This document shows, one piece after another, positions 9,458-17,680 of a DNA stretch of 64,000 nt (its first letter is position 1; every line of letters begins with the position of its first letter). Below the pieces are notes generated by a model, which saw only the letters and a list, made by a program, of their open reading frames with translations, was not told the DNA's origin and did no database searches. A program made the translations under genes and the position numbers. Source of the stretch: Bifidobacterium actinocoloniiforme DSM 22766 (GTDB lineage: Bacteria; Actinomycetota; Actinomycetes; Actinomycetales; Bifidobacteriaceae); the NCBI RefSeq assembly GCF_001263395.1, contig NZ_CP011786.1, positions 1,302,001 to 1,366,000 of the forward strand, written 5' to 3'.

Positions 9458-11620
9458 ATGAAGTCCATGTGGGAGCTCTTCACCGGTGACCTCAAGCGAA
9501 TCACCTCCAACATCGTCTCCATCATCATCGTCATAGGGCTCGTCGTGATCCCAGGCCTGTTCGCGTGGTTCAACGTGGCGGCCAGCTGGGACCCCTTCTC
9601 CAACACCAAAAACCTCAAGTTCGCGGTAGCAAATGTGGATAAAGGCTATAAATCCGACCTCATCCCGGTCAAGGTGACGGTGGGTGACCAGGTGGTCAAC
9701 GAGCTGCGCGCCAACAGCCAGCTGGATTGGACCTTCACCTCCAAGGATGACGCCATCGACGGCACTAAATCCGGCAAGTACTACGCCTCCGTCGTCATTC
9801 CCGAAAACTTCAGCCACGACATGATGACCTTCTTCTCGGCCGACGCCCACCACGCCAAGCTGGCCTACTACTCAAACGAGAAGACCAACGCCCTGGCCCC
9901 TAAGGTCACTGGGCAGGGCGCCGACCAGGTGGCCGGGCAGATCAATGAGATGTTCGCCAAGACCATCACCGGCACCGCGCTGTCCATCGCCTCCCAGCTG
10001 GCGGACGAGATGGATCGGCCTGAGGCCAAGACCATGCTGACCCGGTTCACCGGCAACGTGGACGATGTCGCCAAAGAGCTGAGTCAAGCCAGCGCCATCC
10101 TCAACAACTTCGACTCCCTTTCCCAGGACGCGCAAGGCCTGATGACATCCTCCACCCAGATGGTCGACTCCTTGTCGGACGGAGCCAACCAGGCCGGACG
10201 TGACTTGCAGAACGCCAATCATCAGGTGAGTGACGTGTCCGGCGCGCTCGACTCCACCGCTAAGAGCTTGTCGGATGCCTTGGTCGCCTCATCCTCCTCC
10301 TACGATGCGGTGGGCAGCAGCATCGATTCCACCTTCCAAACTGCTAATCATTCAGTGGCGGACGCGGCCGCCGGCCTCAACCGCGAGTCCCAGCAGGTGA
10401 GCCAGCAGGCCGACCAGTACCAGCGGATCCGCGGCGCTCTGGTCGCTACCACCGGCGAGAACTCGGTCTCCCAGCGCCTGGACGCGGTGATTTTGCAGCT
10501 CCGCCAGCTCAGCTCCTCCCTATCATCCACCGCCGCAAACGTGAGCAACAGGAACGCGCAGTCCGCCCAGCAGCGGCAGCAAATCAAGGATCTGGCCGCC
10601 CAGGCCAAAGCTTCGATCTCCGGCGTTTCCAGCGATTTCAACACCAAGCTCAGGCCGCAAATCAAGCAGATCGCATCCTCGGTCAACGCGACCACCGCCA
10701 CGCTCGGGTCCGCAAGCTCACAGCTCAAGAGCACCTTGAGCGGGTTAAGAACCGACACCAGCGCGGTGAATAAAGACATGGCCGACGTGAACGACATGCT
10801 CAGCTCCATGTCAGCCACGATGGCTAAGACCAGCGACCGCCTGACCGACTTCACCGGCAAACTCAACGCCGCCCTGACCAGCGGCGACATGGACACGGTC
10901 CGCCGAATCCTGGGCTCCAACGACCCGGAGACGCTGGCCGCCACTCTGGCGGCGCCGGTCAAACTCAGCCGCACAACCCTGTACCCGGTGCAGTCCTTTG
11001 GCGCGGCCCTGACCCCCTTCTACACCCTGATCCCCTTGTGGGTGGGCTCCCTGTTGATGGCGGTCACGCTGAAAATCACGGTCTCCCGCCGCACACGCGA
11101 AGCCCTAGGCGATCCAAAGCCCCACCAGCTCTTCCTGGGGCACTTTGGCGTGTTCGCGGTGATTTCCCTCCTGCAGTCCACCTTCTCTTGCGCCGGTTCC
11201 CTCCTCTTCATCAGAGTCCATGCGGCGCACCCCTGGCTGTTCATGGCCACCGGCTGGATCAGCGGACTGGTTTACGCCTTCTTCATCTACACCCTTGTCG
11301 CCTCCTTTGGCAACGTAGGCAAGGCCATAGGCGTGATTTACCTGGTCATGCAGATTTCCGGCTCCGGGGGCGCCTACCCCTTGCAAGTACTGCCAGGCTT
11401 CGTCTCAGCGGTCAACCCGTATCTGCCGGTCTCCCACTCAATACAGGCCATGCGCGCCGCAATCGCCGGCATCTACATGAACGACTATTGGATCGAGATC
11501 AGCAAGCTCCTCCTCTTCGTGCCGCCCATGATCCTGCTGGGCCTGGTCCTACGCAAGCCCCTAGTCAAGTTCAACCAGTGGTATGTATCCAAGATAGAAG
11601 CCACCAAACTCATGGAGTAA
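9458..11620 (+). CDS. YhgE/Pip-family membrane protein (720 aa)
   Basis: Second YhgE/Pip protein, co-oriented with the first and 100 bases after it. It has an N-terminal helix (SIIIVIGLVVIPGLFAWF) with the family sequence FNVAASWDPFSNTKNLKFAV, a large extracytoplasmic coiled-coil middle region (about residues 35-510), and a six-helix C-terminal ABC-2-like block starting near YTLIPLWVGSLLMAVTL. A GGGAAGGAAG ribosome-binding site precedes the ATG. The pair may act as a heteromeric membrane complex; that is inference from pairing and family. No ATPase or TetR regulator, often found beside such genes, is adjacent here. Confidence 0.85.
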   Translation: MKSMWELFTGDLKRITSNIVSIIIVIGLVVIPGLFAWFNVAASWDPFSNTKNLKFAVANVDKGYKSDLIPVKVTVGDQVVNELRANSQLDWTFTSKDDAIDGTKSGKYYASVVIPENFSHDMMTFFSADAHHAKLAYYSNEKTNALAPKVTGQGADQVAGQINEMFAKTITGTALSIASQLADEMDRPEAKTMLTRFTGNVDDVAKELSQASAILNNFDSLSQDAQGLMTSSTQMVDSLSDGANQAGRDLQNANHQVSDVSGALDSTAKSLSDALVASSSSYDAVGSSIDSTFQTANHSVADAAAGLNRESQQVSQQADQYQRIRGALVATTGENSVSQRLDAVILQLRQLSSSLSSTAANVSNRNAQSAQQRQQIKDLAAQAKASISGVSSDFNTKLRPQIKQIASSVNATTATLGSASSQLKSTLSGLRTDTSAVNKDMADVNDMLSSMSATMAKTSDRLTDFTGKLNAALTSGDMDTVRRILGSNDPETLAATLAAPVKLSRTTLYPVQSFGAALTPFYTLIPLWVGSLLMAVTLKITVSRRTREALGDPKPHQLFLGHFGVFAVISLLQSTFSCAGSLLFIRVHAAHPWLFMATGWISGLVYAFFIYTLVASFGNVGKAIGVIYLVMQISGSGGAYPLQVLPGFVSAVNPYLPVSHSIQAMRAAIAGIYMNDYWIEISKLLLFVPPMILLGLVLRKPLVKFNQWYVSKIEATKLME

Positions 11621-11652
11621 TGCGCTCCTCTCCTCTTCCTCGTTGATTTAAA

Positions 11653-11670
11653 TGTACAGATTTTTGTACA
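11653..11670. promoter_or_regulatory. Probable YefM operator: two TGTACA hexamers
   Basis: TGTACA occurs at 11653-11658 and again at 11665-11670, centre-to-centre 12 bases, 43 bases before the antitoxin ATG. In Escherichia coli the YefM-YoeB complex represses its own promoter through TGTACA-core palindromes spaced about 12 bases apart. The match of both motif and spacing next to a yefM-yoeB pair makes autoregulation likely. Confidence 0.75.
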
Positions 11671-11713
11671 ATATCGAACGACACTAGTCTACCGGACTGG
11701 GGAGGAGGACGAC

Positions 11714-11998
11714 ATGCAGGCCGTAGCGTACAGCAACTTCCGCAAGAGCCTTAAGGCGTACATGCATAAGGTCAACGAGGACGCGGATATGCTCCTGGTG
11801 ACCAACACCGACCCAGAAGACAACGTGGTCGTGATGAGCGCCGATGATTACGACTCCCTCATGGAGACCCTACGCATCTACCAAAACCCGTATCTGCGCG
11901 ATAAAATCACCCGCGGTCTGGCAGCGGTAGCTCAGGGCCAGGCCAGCGAACACAGCCTGGTCGACGACGACGAGCCGGAGCGCCGGGCGGCGGCATGA
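11714..11998 (+). CDS. yefM: Antitoxin, YefM/Phd family
   Basis: A 94-residue antitoxin of a type II toxin-antitoxin pair. It neutralises the neighbouring YoeB ribonuclease and represses the operon as a complex. The N-terminal Phd/YefM fold is recognisable (AVAYSNFRKSLKAYMHKV, then NVVVMSADDYDSLMETL). The C-terminal 25-30 residues are acidic and flexible, as expected for the toxin-binding part. Its stop overlaps the toxin start (ATGA), the usual translationally coupled order. GGAGGAGG precedes the ATG. Confidence 0.92.
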   Translation: MQAVAYSNFRKSLKAYMHKVNEDADMLLVTNTDPEDNVVVMSADDYDSLMETLRIYQNPYLRDKITRGLAAVAQGQASEHSLVDDDEPERRAAA

Positions 11999-12252
11999 TT
12001 CTGGGCTGGACCGAAGACGCTTGGGAGGACTACCGCTACTGGCAGTCCCAGGACCGTAAAACCCTCAAGCGCATCAACACCCTGATTCTCGACACCCTCC
12101 GCCATCCCGACTCCGGCATCGGCAAGCCCGAGCCGCTCAAGTGGGGTCTCCAAGGCGCCTGGTCGCGCCGCATAGACTCCGCCAACCGCCTCATATACAC
12201 CTTCACCGCCACCAAACTGACCATCCTCTCCGCCCGCAGCCACTACCAATAA
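11995..12252 (+). CDS. yoeB: Toxin YoeB, ribosome-dependent mRNA endonuclease
   Basis: An 85-residue RelE-superfamily toxin that cleaves mRNA in the ribosomal A site. Every residue reported as catalytic in the Escherichia coli protein is present at the same number: E46, R59, R65, H83 and Y84, with one extra residue (Q85) at the end. The signature GKPEPLKW, then WSRRID and RLIYTF, is clear. Overlap with yefM by four bases ensures coupled synthesis. Nothing suggests inactivation. Confidence 0.93.
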   Translation: MILGWTEDAWEDYRYWQSQDRKTLKRINTLILDTLRHPDSGIGKPEPLKWGLQGAWSRRIDSANRLIYTFTATKLTILSARSHYQ

Positions 12253-12269
12253 GCCGCCCACTGATCGCT

Positions 12270-12289
12270 CCCAGCCCTTATATGCTGGG
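12270..12289 (+). terminator. Weak hairpin after yoeB
   Basis: CCCAGC at 12270-12275 pairs with GCTGGG at 12284-12289, followed by TTTATGG. The stem is short and the T tract is poor, so this is a tentative terminator of the toxin-antitoxin operon. Confidence 0.3.
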
Positions 12290-12292
12290 TTT

Positions 12293-12773
12293 ATGGACGA
12301 GGGTTGGAAGGCTGGACCGGATTGGGGCGGCTCGGCAGAGGCGTAACCCCACGGCGATCGCTGAGTTGCCGAGCGGATTCACGGTTTTTGCGGATATGCG
12401 GTTCCTGCCTGGCTGGCGCATTCTGCTCCCCCACCGGCACGTGGGCTCGCTCAATGAGCTCGGCATGGAAGAGCGGTCTCAATCCCTGCTGGACATGTCG
12501 GTCCTGGGAGACGCGACACTGGCGGTCTGCCAACCCGGGCGCATCAACTACGACATCCTGGGCAACACCGACGAATACCTGCATGCCCACGCCTACCCAC
12601 GCTACGATTAGGAACCGCCCGACCACCAGCCCCTCCCCGCCTGGCTCTACGAAAACCGCTACTGGTCTGACCCCGCCACCGCCTTCAACCCGGTCCGCCG
12701 CTGCCAACTCATGACCGACCTAGGCTCCTCCCTCAGTGCACATACCGAGATTGGCGCCAGGAGTGCGGCATGA
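12293..12773 (+). pseudogene. HIT-family nucleotide hydrolase, broken by frameshift and stop
   Basis: Relic of a HIT-domain (Ap4A-hydrolase-like) protein. ATG at 12293 opens MDEGW, then the sequence must change frame to continue as DRIGAARQRRNPTAIAELPSG and FADMRFLPGWRILLP. The region of the histidine motif reads YLHAHAYPRYD. A TAG at 12609-12611 falls where relatives have Trp, after which the same frame continues with PAWLYENRYWSDPATAF, typical of the family C-terminus, to a stop at 12771. At least one frameshift and one nonsense change make it non-functional. Confidence 0.7.
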
Positions 12774-12881
12774 CTGCCCCGGCGGAAGCAGCGGCCATCG
12801 CCCGGTATAGCAGGGAAAGCTCCACCAGGTTCTCGCCAAGTCGCGCACGTAGATGGAGGTGATCGCGCGCAATAGACGTTA

Positions 12882-13202
12882 TTAGCTTACGGGATTTCCT
12901 TTCCTTTTCACCGCCCACAGTCCGAGCAACACCATCGAAACAGCGAGCCGGGCCAGCAGGTGGGGCGGATTGATGTGGCCATACATGCTGAATCCGTTAA
13001 CGACGGCGGCCGCGATCAAGCCTAACAGGCCGATTGGCAGGAGCCAGTCCCAGCGTAAGGCGGCCAGGAGGCAGCAAGCGAAGAGGAGTGTGGCCAGAAG
13101 CGGCCAGACCGGCACACTCCCCATAAGAGCCAATGCGGAAATAATCATCAGCCCTGCGTATATGACCACCGCACTGACGTAGATGGCATTCAGGATTCTC
13201 AT
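12882..13202 (-). CDS. Small multi-pass membrane protein of unknown function
   Basis: A 106-residue hydrophobic protein with three to four membrane segments (VSAVVIYAGLMIISALALMG, PLLATLLFACCLLAAL, LPIGLLGLIAAAVVNGF, LAVSMVLLGLWAV) and a basic end (KRKGNPVS). The ATG at 13202 follows GAAAGGGGCAG, so it is preferred over the upstream in-frame start. I recognise no family and no functional residues. It is divergent from the broken merR gene and shares its upstream region, which contains a ten-G tract. Confidence 0.6.
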   Translation of the reverse strand: MRILNAIYVSAVVIYAGLMIISALALMGSVPVWPLLATLLFACCLLAALRWDWLLPIGLLGLIAAAVVNGFSMYGHINPPHLLARLAVSMVLLGLWAVKRKGNPVS

Positions 13203-13234
13203 ACTGCCCCTTTCGTGCTTCAATTGAAACATAT

Positions 13235-13244
13235 GGGGGGGGGG
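13235..13244. repeat. Homopolymer tract of ten G
   Basis: Ten consecutive G followed by A and five C, between the divergent starts of the small membrane protein and the merR relic. Such tracts are prone to slippage and could alter promoter spacing. Confidence 0.8.
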
Positions 13245-13293
13245 ACCCCCACAGCAAATTGCGCAGAAAAGTCGGCGCACAGGAAGAGGCGGC

Positions 13294-13650
13294 ATGCAGA
13301 TCGGCGAATTCGCGCACCGGCATCAGACCACCAAGGACACGGTGCGCTTTTACATGGTGGCTGGGCTGCTGCAGCCCAGCCGAGCAGGCCGCAACTAAGA
13401 CTTCGGTCCACCGGAGAAAGAGGCCCTTGAAGAAGACAAATCCTTAAGAGGCATGGGATTCTCGATAGCCACCATCGTCGAAATCCATGGCAGGCATGAG
13501 ACTCAATGCGGCACCCGGGAACAACGGGAAGCCAACCTGGACCTAGTGAATCGGGAATTTGCCTCCATCGCCCAACAGCAGGCCGATCTCGCCCGCCGCA
13601 CCGCCTCTCTCAAAACGGCGAAGAAGGAACTGGAACAGCTCCTAGGCTGA
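13294..13650 (+). pseudogene. MerR-family regulator interrupted by one TAA
   Basis: The frame from ATG 13294 gives a MerR-type helix-turn-helix (MQIGEFAHRHQTTKDTVRFY, then MVAGLLQPSRAGRN), then TAA at 13396-13398 where relatives carry Tyr (typical RNYDF). It resumes in frame as DFGPPEKEALEEDKSLRGMGF and a C-terminal coiled-coil dimerisation helix ending LKTAKKELEQLLG. The reading is 119 codons including both stops. It would be intact but for one base, so the inactivation looks recent, or a sequencing error should be excluded. AGGAAGAGG precedes the ATG. Confidence 0.75.
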
Positions 13651-13770
13651 GCCCTCCATCCACCAGATTCAAGGCCTGCCCGGAAGTGCGACCGCTCGAA
13701 AAATCCGGTTAGAATAGAGAGGACTATATCAGCGGTCAGGGTGGACCGACGAAAACCAAGGAGTCACGCG

Positions 13771-14166
13771 ATGAAACCAATGACGGCGTTTACCACGGAT
13801 TTACAGCACTCGGGCATGATCGCCTGGGACTTGGACGAGACGATCAAGTTCTACACGGAGAAGATGGGCTTCGAGCTGGTGGACACCTTCTTTAACGGAG
13901 GCAACCGCTGCGCCTTCCTGCGCTACGGGCACCTGACGATCGAGACCTGGGAAGGCGAGACCGCGCCGATGACGACGGGCGCCATCAACCACTGGGCCCT
14001 GGACGCCCCCGACATCGAGGCCGCCTGGGCCAACGCCAAGGCGCTGAACCTGAACATCAAGGAGAAGGAGATCCAGTCGATCCCCTCCTTCTGGGACCAC
14101 GGCATCCGCTACTTCAACATCTGGGGCCCCAACAAGGAAACCATCGAATTCTGCCAAATCCTGTGA
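13771..14166 (+). CDS. VOC-superfamily (glyoxalase/bleomycin-resistance fold) protein
   Basis: A 131-residue protein of the vicinal oxygen chelate fold: SGMIAWDLDETIKFYTEKMG and FELVDTF form the first beta-alpha-beta-beta-beta module. DAPDIEAAWANAKALNLN and FNIWGPNKETIEFCQIL form the second. The HSG and final E (IEFCQ) positions fit the metal-ligand positions of the family, though the substrate cannot be read from the sequence. AAGGAG lies at a good distance before the ATG at 13771; an upstream in-frame ATG at 13741 has none. It sits between the merR relic and the dehydrogenase-like gene. Confidence 0.8.
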   Translation: MKPMTAFTTDLQHSGMIAWDLDETIKFYTEKMGFELVDTFFNGGNRCAFLRYGHLTIETWEGETAPMTTGAINHWALDAPDIEAAWANAKALNLNIKEKEIQSIPSFWDHGIRYFNIWGPNKETIEFCQIL

Positions 14167-14482
14167 GCGGGCGCCGAGCCGGCGCACACCCCAAGAAGCC
14201 GAGCCCGATCATCGCGATCGTGGGACGGGAAGAGCCCGCGAAGGCCATTCCATTCCAGAGGGCGACGCCCCCCCCCATCATTGAGGACCATCTGATGCGC
14301 GGCAAGGCTCAGTGACGACCTTAAGCCAGGCGCCTCGAAGATCATGCCGGCGAGGATGTGCGGTTCCATACAATATTGGGGCTATCAGGGGTGGTTTCCA
14401 CGGGGGCGAGCGGATAGATTGGGAAGTGCAGTAGCAGTGAGTCGGCCCAACGTCGGGCCGCTCAACGAAAGGAAGTTCACAG
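14167..14482. other. Intergenic stretch with a nine-C tract
   Basis: About 315 bases without a gene. It contains nine consecutive C at 14268-14276 and the ribosome-binding site of the next gene (AAAGGAAG at 14468). No clear terminator for the VOC gene was found. Confidence 0.5.
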
Positions 14483-15373
14483 ATGAGCTTGGAACATGTG
14501 ACCGTAACCGGCGGGGGCGTGCTGGGTAGCCAGATCGCCTACCAGTCGGCTTTTAAGGGTAAGGCCGTCATCATTTACGACATCAATGACGAAGCCATCG
14601 CGCAGGTCAAGAAACGCGTGAATGGCCTACGTGATTCTTATAAGAACGACATTAAGGCCACCGACGGGCAGTTCGACGCCGGACTCGGCCGCCTGTCGTT
14701 CACTACCGACCTGGCCTCGGCCGTGGCAGATGCGGACCTGGTGATCGAAGCGGTGCCCGAGCGCCCCTCAATCAAGCACGGCCTGTACCAGAACCTGGCC
14801 AAGATGGCCCCTGAGCGCACCATTTTCACTAGCAATTCCTCCACCTACGTGCCCTCCACTTACATGGAGGATACCGGCCGGCCGGACCGCTTCCTCAACC
14901 TCCACTTCGCCAACCAGGTCTGGAAGAACAACACCGCCGAGATCATGGGCTCGCCCAAGACGGACCCGGCGATATACCAGCAGGTCGTGCAGTACGCGCG
15001 CGAAATCGGGATGGTGCCGATCGAGCTGAAGAAGGAGCAGCCGGGCTATGTCCTCAACACCTTGCTGATCCCGCTGCTGGATGCCGGCAGTTACCTCTGG
15101 GGCCAGGACATCGCCGACCCGCACACCATCGATAAGACCTGGATGATCGGCACGGGCGCCCCCATGGGCCCGTTCGGGATCATGGACCTGGTAGGCCTGC
15201 GCACTTGCTACAACATCACCAAGGAGCAGCAGGGCGACGACCCTAAGGCCCAGCCTTACCTGGAGAAGATGAAGGCCATGCTGGACGAGGGCAAACTAGG
15301 CCGCGAGTCGGGTGAGGGCTTCTATCATTACCCCAACCCCGAGTTCGCCGACCCCGCTTTCCTCAAGGCCTGA
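14483..15373 (+). CDS. 3-hydroxyacyl-CoA (3-hydroxybutyryl-CoA) dehydrogenase-like protein
   Basis: A 296-residue NAD-dependent dehydrogenase of the 3-hydroxyacyl-CoA family. The N-terminal Rossmann fold starts VTVTGGGVLGSQIA and ends its second strand with an acidic residue (YDIND), consistent with NAD preference. Near residue 138 NLHFANQVW supplies the expected active-site His. The C-terminal helical domain follows (FGIMDLVGLRTCYNI). No other beta-oxidation or butyrate genes are nearby, so the physiological substrate is uncertain. AAAGGAAG precedes the ATG. It is co-oriented with the MFS transporter 330 bases downstream. Confidence 0.8.
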   Translation: MSLEHVTVTGGGVLGSQIAYQSAFKGKAVIIYDINDEAIAQVKKRVNGLRDSYKNDIKATDGQFDAGLGRLSFTTDLASAVADADLVIEAVPERPSIKHGLYQNLAKMAPERTIFTSNSSTYVPSTYMEDTGRPDRFLNLHFANQVWKNNTAEIMGSPKTDPAIYQQVVQYAREIGMVPIELKKEQPGYVLNTLLIPLLDAGSYLWGQDIADPHTIDKTWMIGTGAPMGPFGIMDLVGLRTCYNITKEQQGDDPKAQPYLEKMKAMLDEGKLGRESGEGFYHYPNPEFADPAFLKA

Positions 15374-15702
15374 CGGTCCGTCCGGCCGCAGCGGCGCAGC
15401 AGCCGCCAATCCGGCCTGCGACCCACACACCTAAGACGTAAGCCCGGCGCGAGGTTCCCCACCAGCGAAATGCTCGGAAAGACGGGCCGCCGGGCTTTGT
15501 CATGCGCGGAAATCCCAGCCCCCAGCCCGGTCCAGTTGGCCATAAGAGCGCGATTCAGACGGCGCAAGCCCTGAGCGAGGCGCAGCGAGCCCCCAGTGAT
15601 AAACTCACACATTATGACATTGTTGTGAAGAAAGATGACAGCCCAGAGGCGAACCAGAGCCAGCAAGACCAAGACCACGGCCGCAGGAGCCGGGAAGAAA
15701 AC

Positions 15703-17352
15703 ATGACAGCCGAGAATACTACGAATACCCACATGAATACGAGCCGCGAGGATGGGGCCAAGCCCAACAGCCCAGCGGCGGAAGCGGACGGAGAGCCCGA
15801 CAGTAAGGGCGGGATGCCCCGCAAGCCAAAGAAACAGACCCCATACAGCTTCCGCAATTGGCGACGGCGCCTACATGTGAGCGATGTGACCGTCGTCGAG
15901 AAAGCCACGCTCAAGCGTGCCGTCGCAGGCACCGTGGTCGGTAACTTCATGGAATGGTACGACGTGGGCGTGTACGGCTACCTGGCCATCACGATCGGCG
16001 TGGTCTTCCTGTCCGACGCCTCGCCCGCCATCCAGCGGCTCTTCTCCCTGGGCGTGTTCGCGGTTACTTTCATAGCCCGCCCCCTGGGCGGCATCGTGCT
16101 TGGACAACTGGGAGACAAGCTGGGCCGCCAGCGCATCCTGGCCTTCACCCTCCTGTCCATGTCGGGCGCAACCCTCCTGATCGGCCTGCTGCCCGGCTAT
16201 AGCGCTATCGGGTTCTGGGCGCCTCTGGCCCTGATCATCCTCAAGCTGGCCCAGGGCTTCTCGACCGGTGGCGAGTACGCCGGTGCCACCACCATGGTCA
16301 CCGAGTACGCGCCCGACCGCCACCGCGGCTTCTTCGCCTCCCTCCTCGACGTAGGCTCTTACTTGGGCTTCGCTTTTGGCGCGGGTTTGGTCTCCCTGAT
16401 CGAGTTCAACCTCAGCCCCGAGGCCATGCAAGCCTGGGGTTGGCGCATCCCCTTCATCCTCGCCCTGCCGCTGGCCGCGATCGCGGTCTACTTCCGTACC
16501 AGGGTGGAGGACACCCCCGCCTTCCAGCAGGCGCAGAACGCCACGACAGAGAAGACCGCGGCCGAGCATAAGGGCGTCATCAGCCTGATCCGCGGGTACT
16601 GGAGGGAGCTGCTCATGGCATTCGTGCTCGTGGCGGCCGCCAACACGCTGGGTTACACGCTGACCACCTACATGCCCACCTACCTGACGACCACCCTGCA
16701 CCAGAACATGGCGCAATCCAATCTGTTGACCCTACCCATCCTGCTGATCGTGGCCGCTTGCATCCCACTCACAGGCGCGCTTTCCGACAAGTTCGGCCGC
16801 AAGAAGATCCTGTTCGCGGGCGCCCTTACCGGCCTGGCGCTGGTCATCCCCGCATTTGAACTGATGGAACAGGGCACCGCGGGCACCACCTTCCTGGGCC
16901 TGCTGCTGATCGCGATTCCAGTCATCTTCTTCGTGGCGAACCTGGCCTCATCGCTGCCGGCCCTCTTCCCCACCGCCTCCCGCTATGGCGGCATGGGCCT
17001 GTCCTACAACCTGGCCGTCGCCATCTTCGGCGGCACCGCGCCCCTAATCATGGAGGCCCTGGTCTCAGCCACCGGACGTGACCTGGCCCCGGCCTACTGG
17101 ATCATGTTCACCTCCGCCTGCGGCCTGGTCACCGTGCTCTTCCTCAAGGAGTCGGCGCGCAAGCCCATGCCCGGCACCCTGCCCACGGTCTCCAGCCAGC
17201 AGGAGGCACGCGACCTGGTCGCCACCCAAGACAAGAACCCGGATCTGGATGTCAAGGCCATCATCAAAGACGCCGAGGCCAACGGCACCCGCCAAGTCCC
17301 CGAAACCATAAAAACCGCCGCCCGGGCCATCCGCGAAACCCAGCAAATGTGA
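15703..17352 (+). CDS. MFS transporter, metabolite:H+ symporter (ProP/KgtP-like) family
   Basis: A 549-residue, 12-helix permease. Family signs include GNFMEWYDVGVYGYLA in the first helix, FIARPLGGIVLG and GDKLGRQRIL (the helix 2-3 loop), QGFSTGGEYAGATTMV in helix 5, and a second GDKLGR-like loop ALSDKFGRKKIL. These are typical of the MHS group that takes up osmolytes or organic acids with protons. A hydrophilic N-terminal extension of about 80 residues and a charged C-terminal tail lie in the cytoplasm. The ATG at 15703 is favoured because GCAGGAG and GGGAAG lie just before it. Substrate unknown. Confidence 0.85.
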   Translation: MTAENTTNTHMNTSREDGAKPNSPAAEADGEPDSKGGMPRKPKKQTPYSFRNWRRRLHVSDVTVVEKATLKRAVAGTVVGNFMEWYDVGVYGYLAITIGVVFLSDASPAIQRLFSLGVFAVTFIARPLGGIVLGQLGDKLGRQRILAFTLLSMSGATLLIGLLPGYSAIGFWAPLALIILKLAQGFSTGGEYAGATTMVTEYAPDRHRGFFASLLDVGSYLGFAFGAGLVSLIEFNLSPEAMQAWGWRIPFILALPLAAIAVYFRTRVEDTPAFQQAQNATTEKTAAEHKGVISLIRGYWRELLMAFVLVAAANTLGYTLTTYMPTYLTTTLHQNMAQSNLLTLPILLIVAACIPLTGALSDKFGRKKILFAGALTGLALVIPAFELMEQGTAGTTFLGLLLIAIPVIFFVANLASSLPALFPTASRYGGMGLSYNLAVAIFGGTAPLIMEALVSATGRDLAPAYWIMFTSACGLVTVLFLKESARKPMPGTLPTVSSQQEARDLVATQDKNPDLDVKAIIKDAEANGTRQVPETIKTAARAIRETQQM

Positions 17353-17680
17353 GACAGCGCGAGGCCACCCAATACACCGCAAGAGACGGAAGGGCGGCCT
17401 CTCGCTGTATGGAACGCGCTCGATTGCGCGCGCAATCGGCCCATTCGACCCCGACCCTGGCGAACGATTCACCTTGGGGCGACGACCTGGCATATCTACG
17501 GACCGCATCAGAGGGATGCCCCCGCTCAAGCTGCTCGACAGGTCCCGGAAGAGGCCGCTGGGAGCGCTCATGCCCATGCCGGCAATAGCCCCCTCCGATT
17601 AATACGGAGTACGGGAAAGCCAACGGCACCCGGAGCCCCAAAACCCCACGGACCGTTAATCTGGATGACCAGCCCTGTCG
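17353..17680. other. Intergenic stretch between convergent genes
   Basis: About 330 bases between the ends of the MFS and glycosylase genes. No gene, clear intrinsic terminator or repeat was recognised. Confidence 0.4.
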
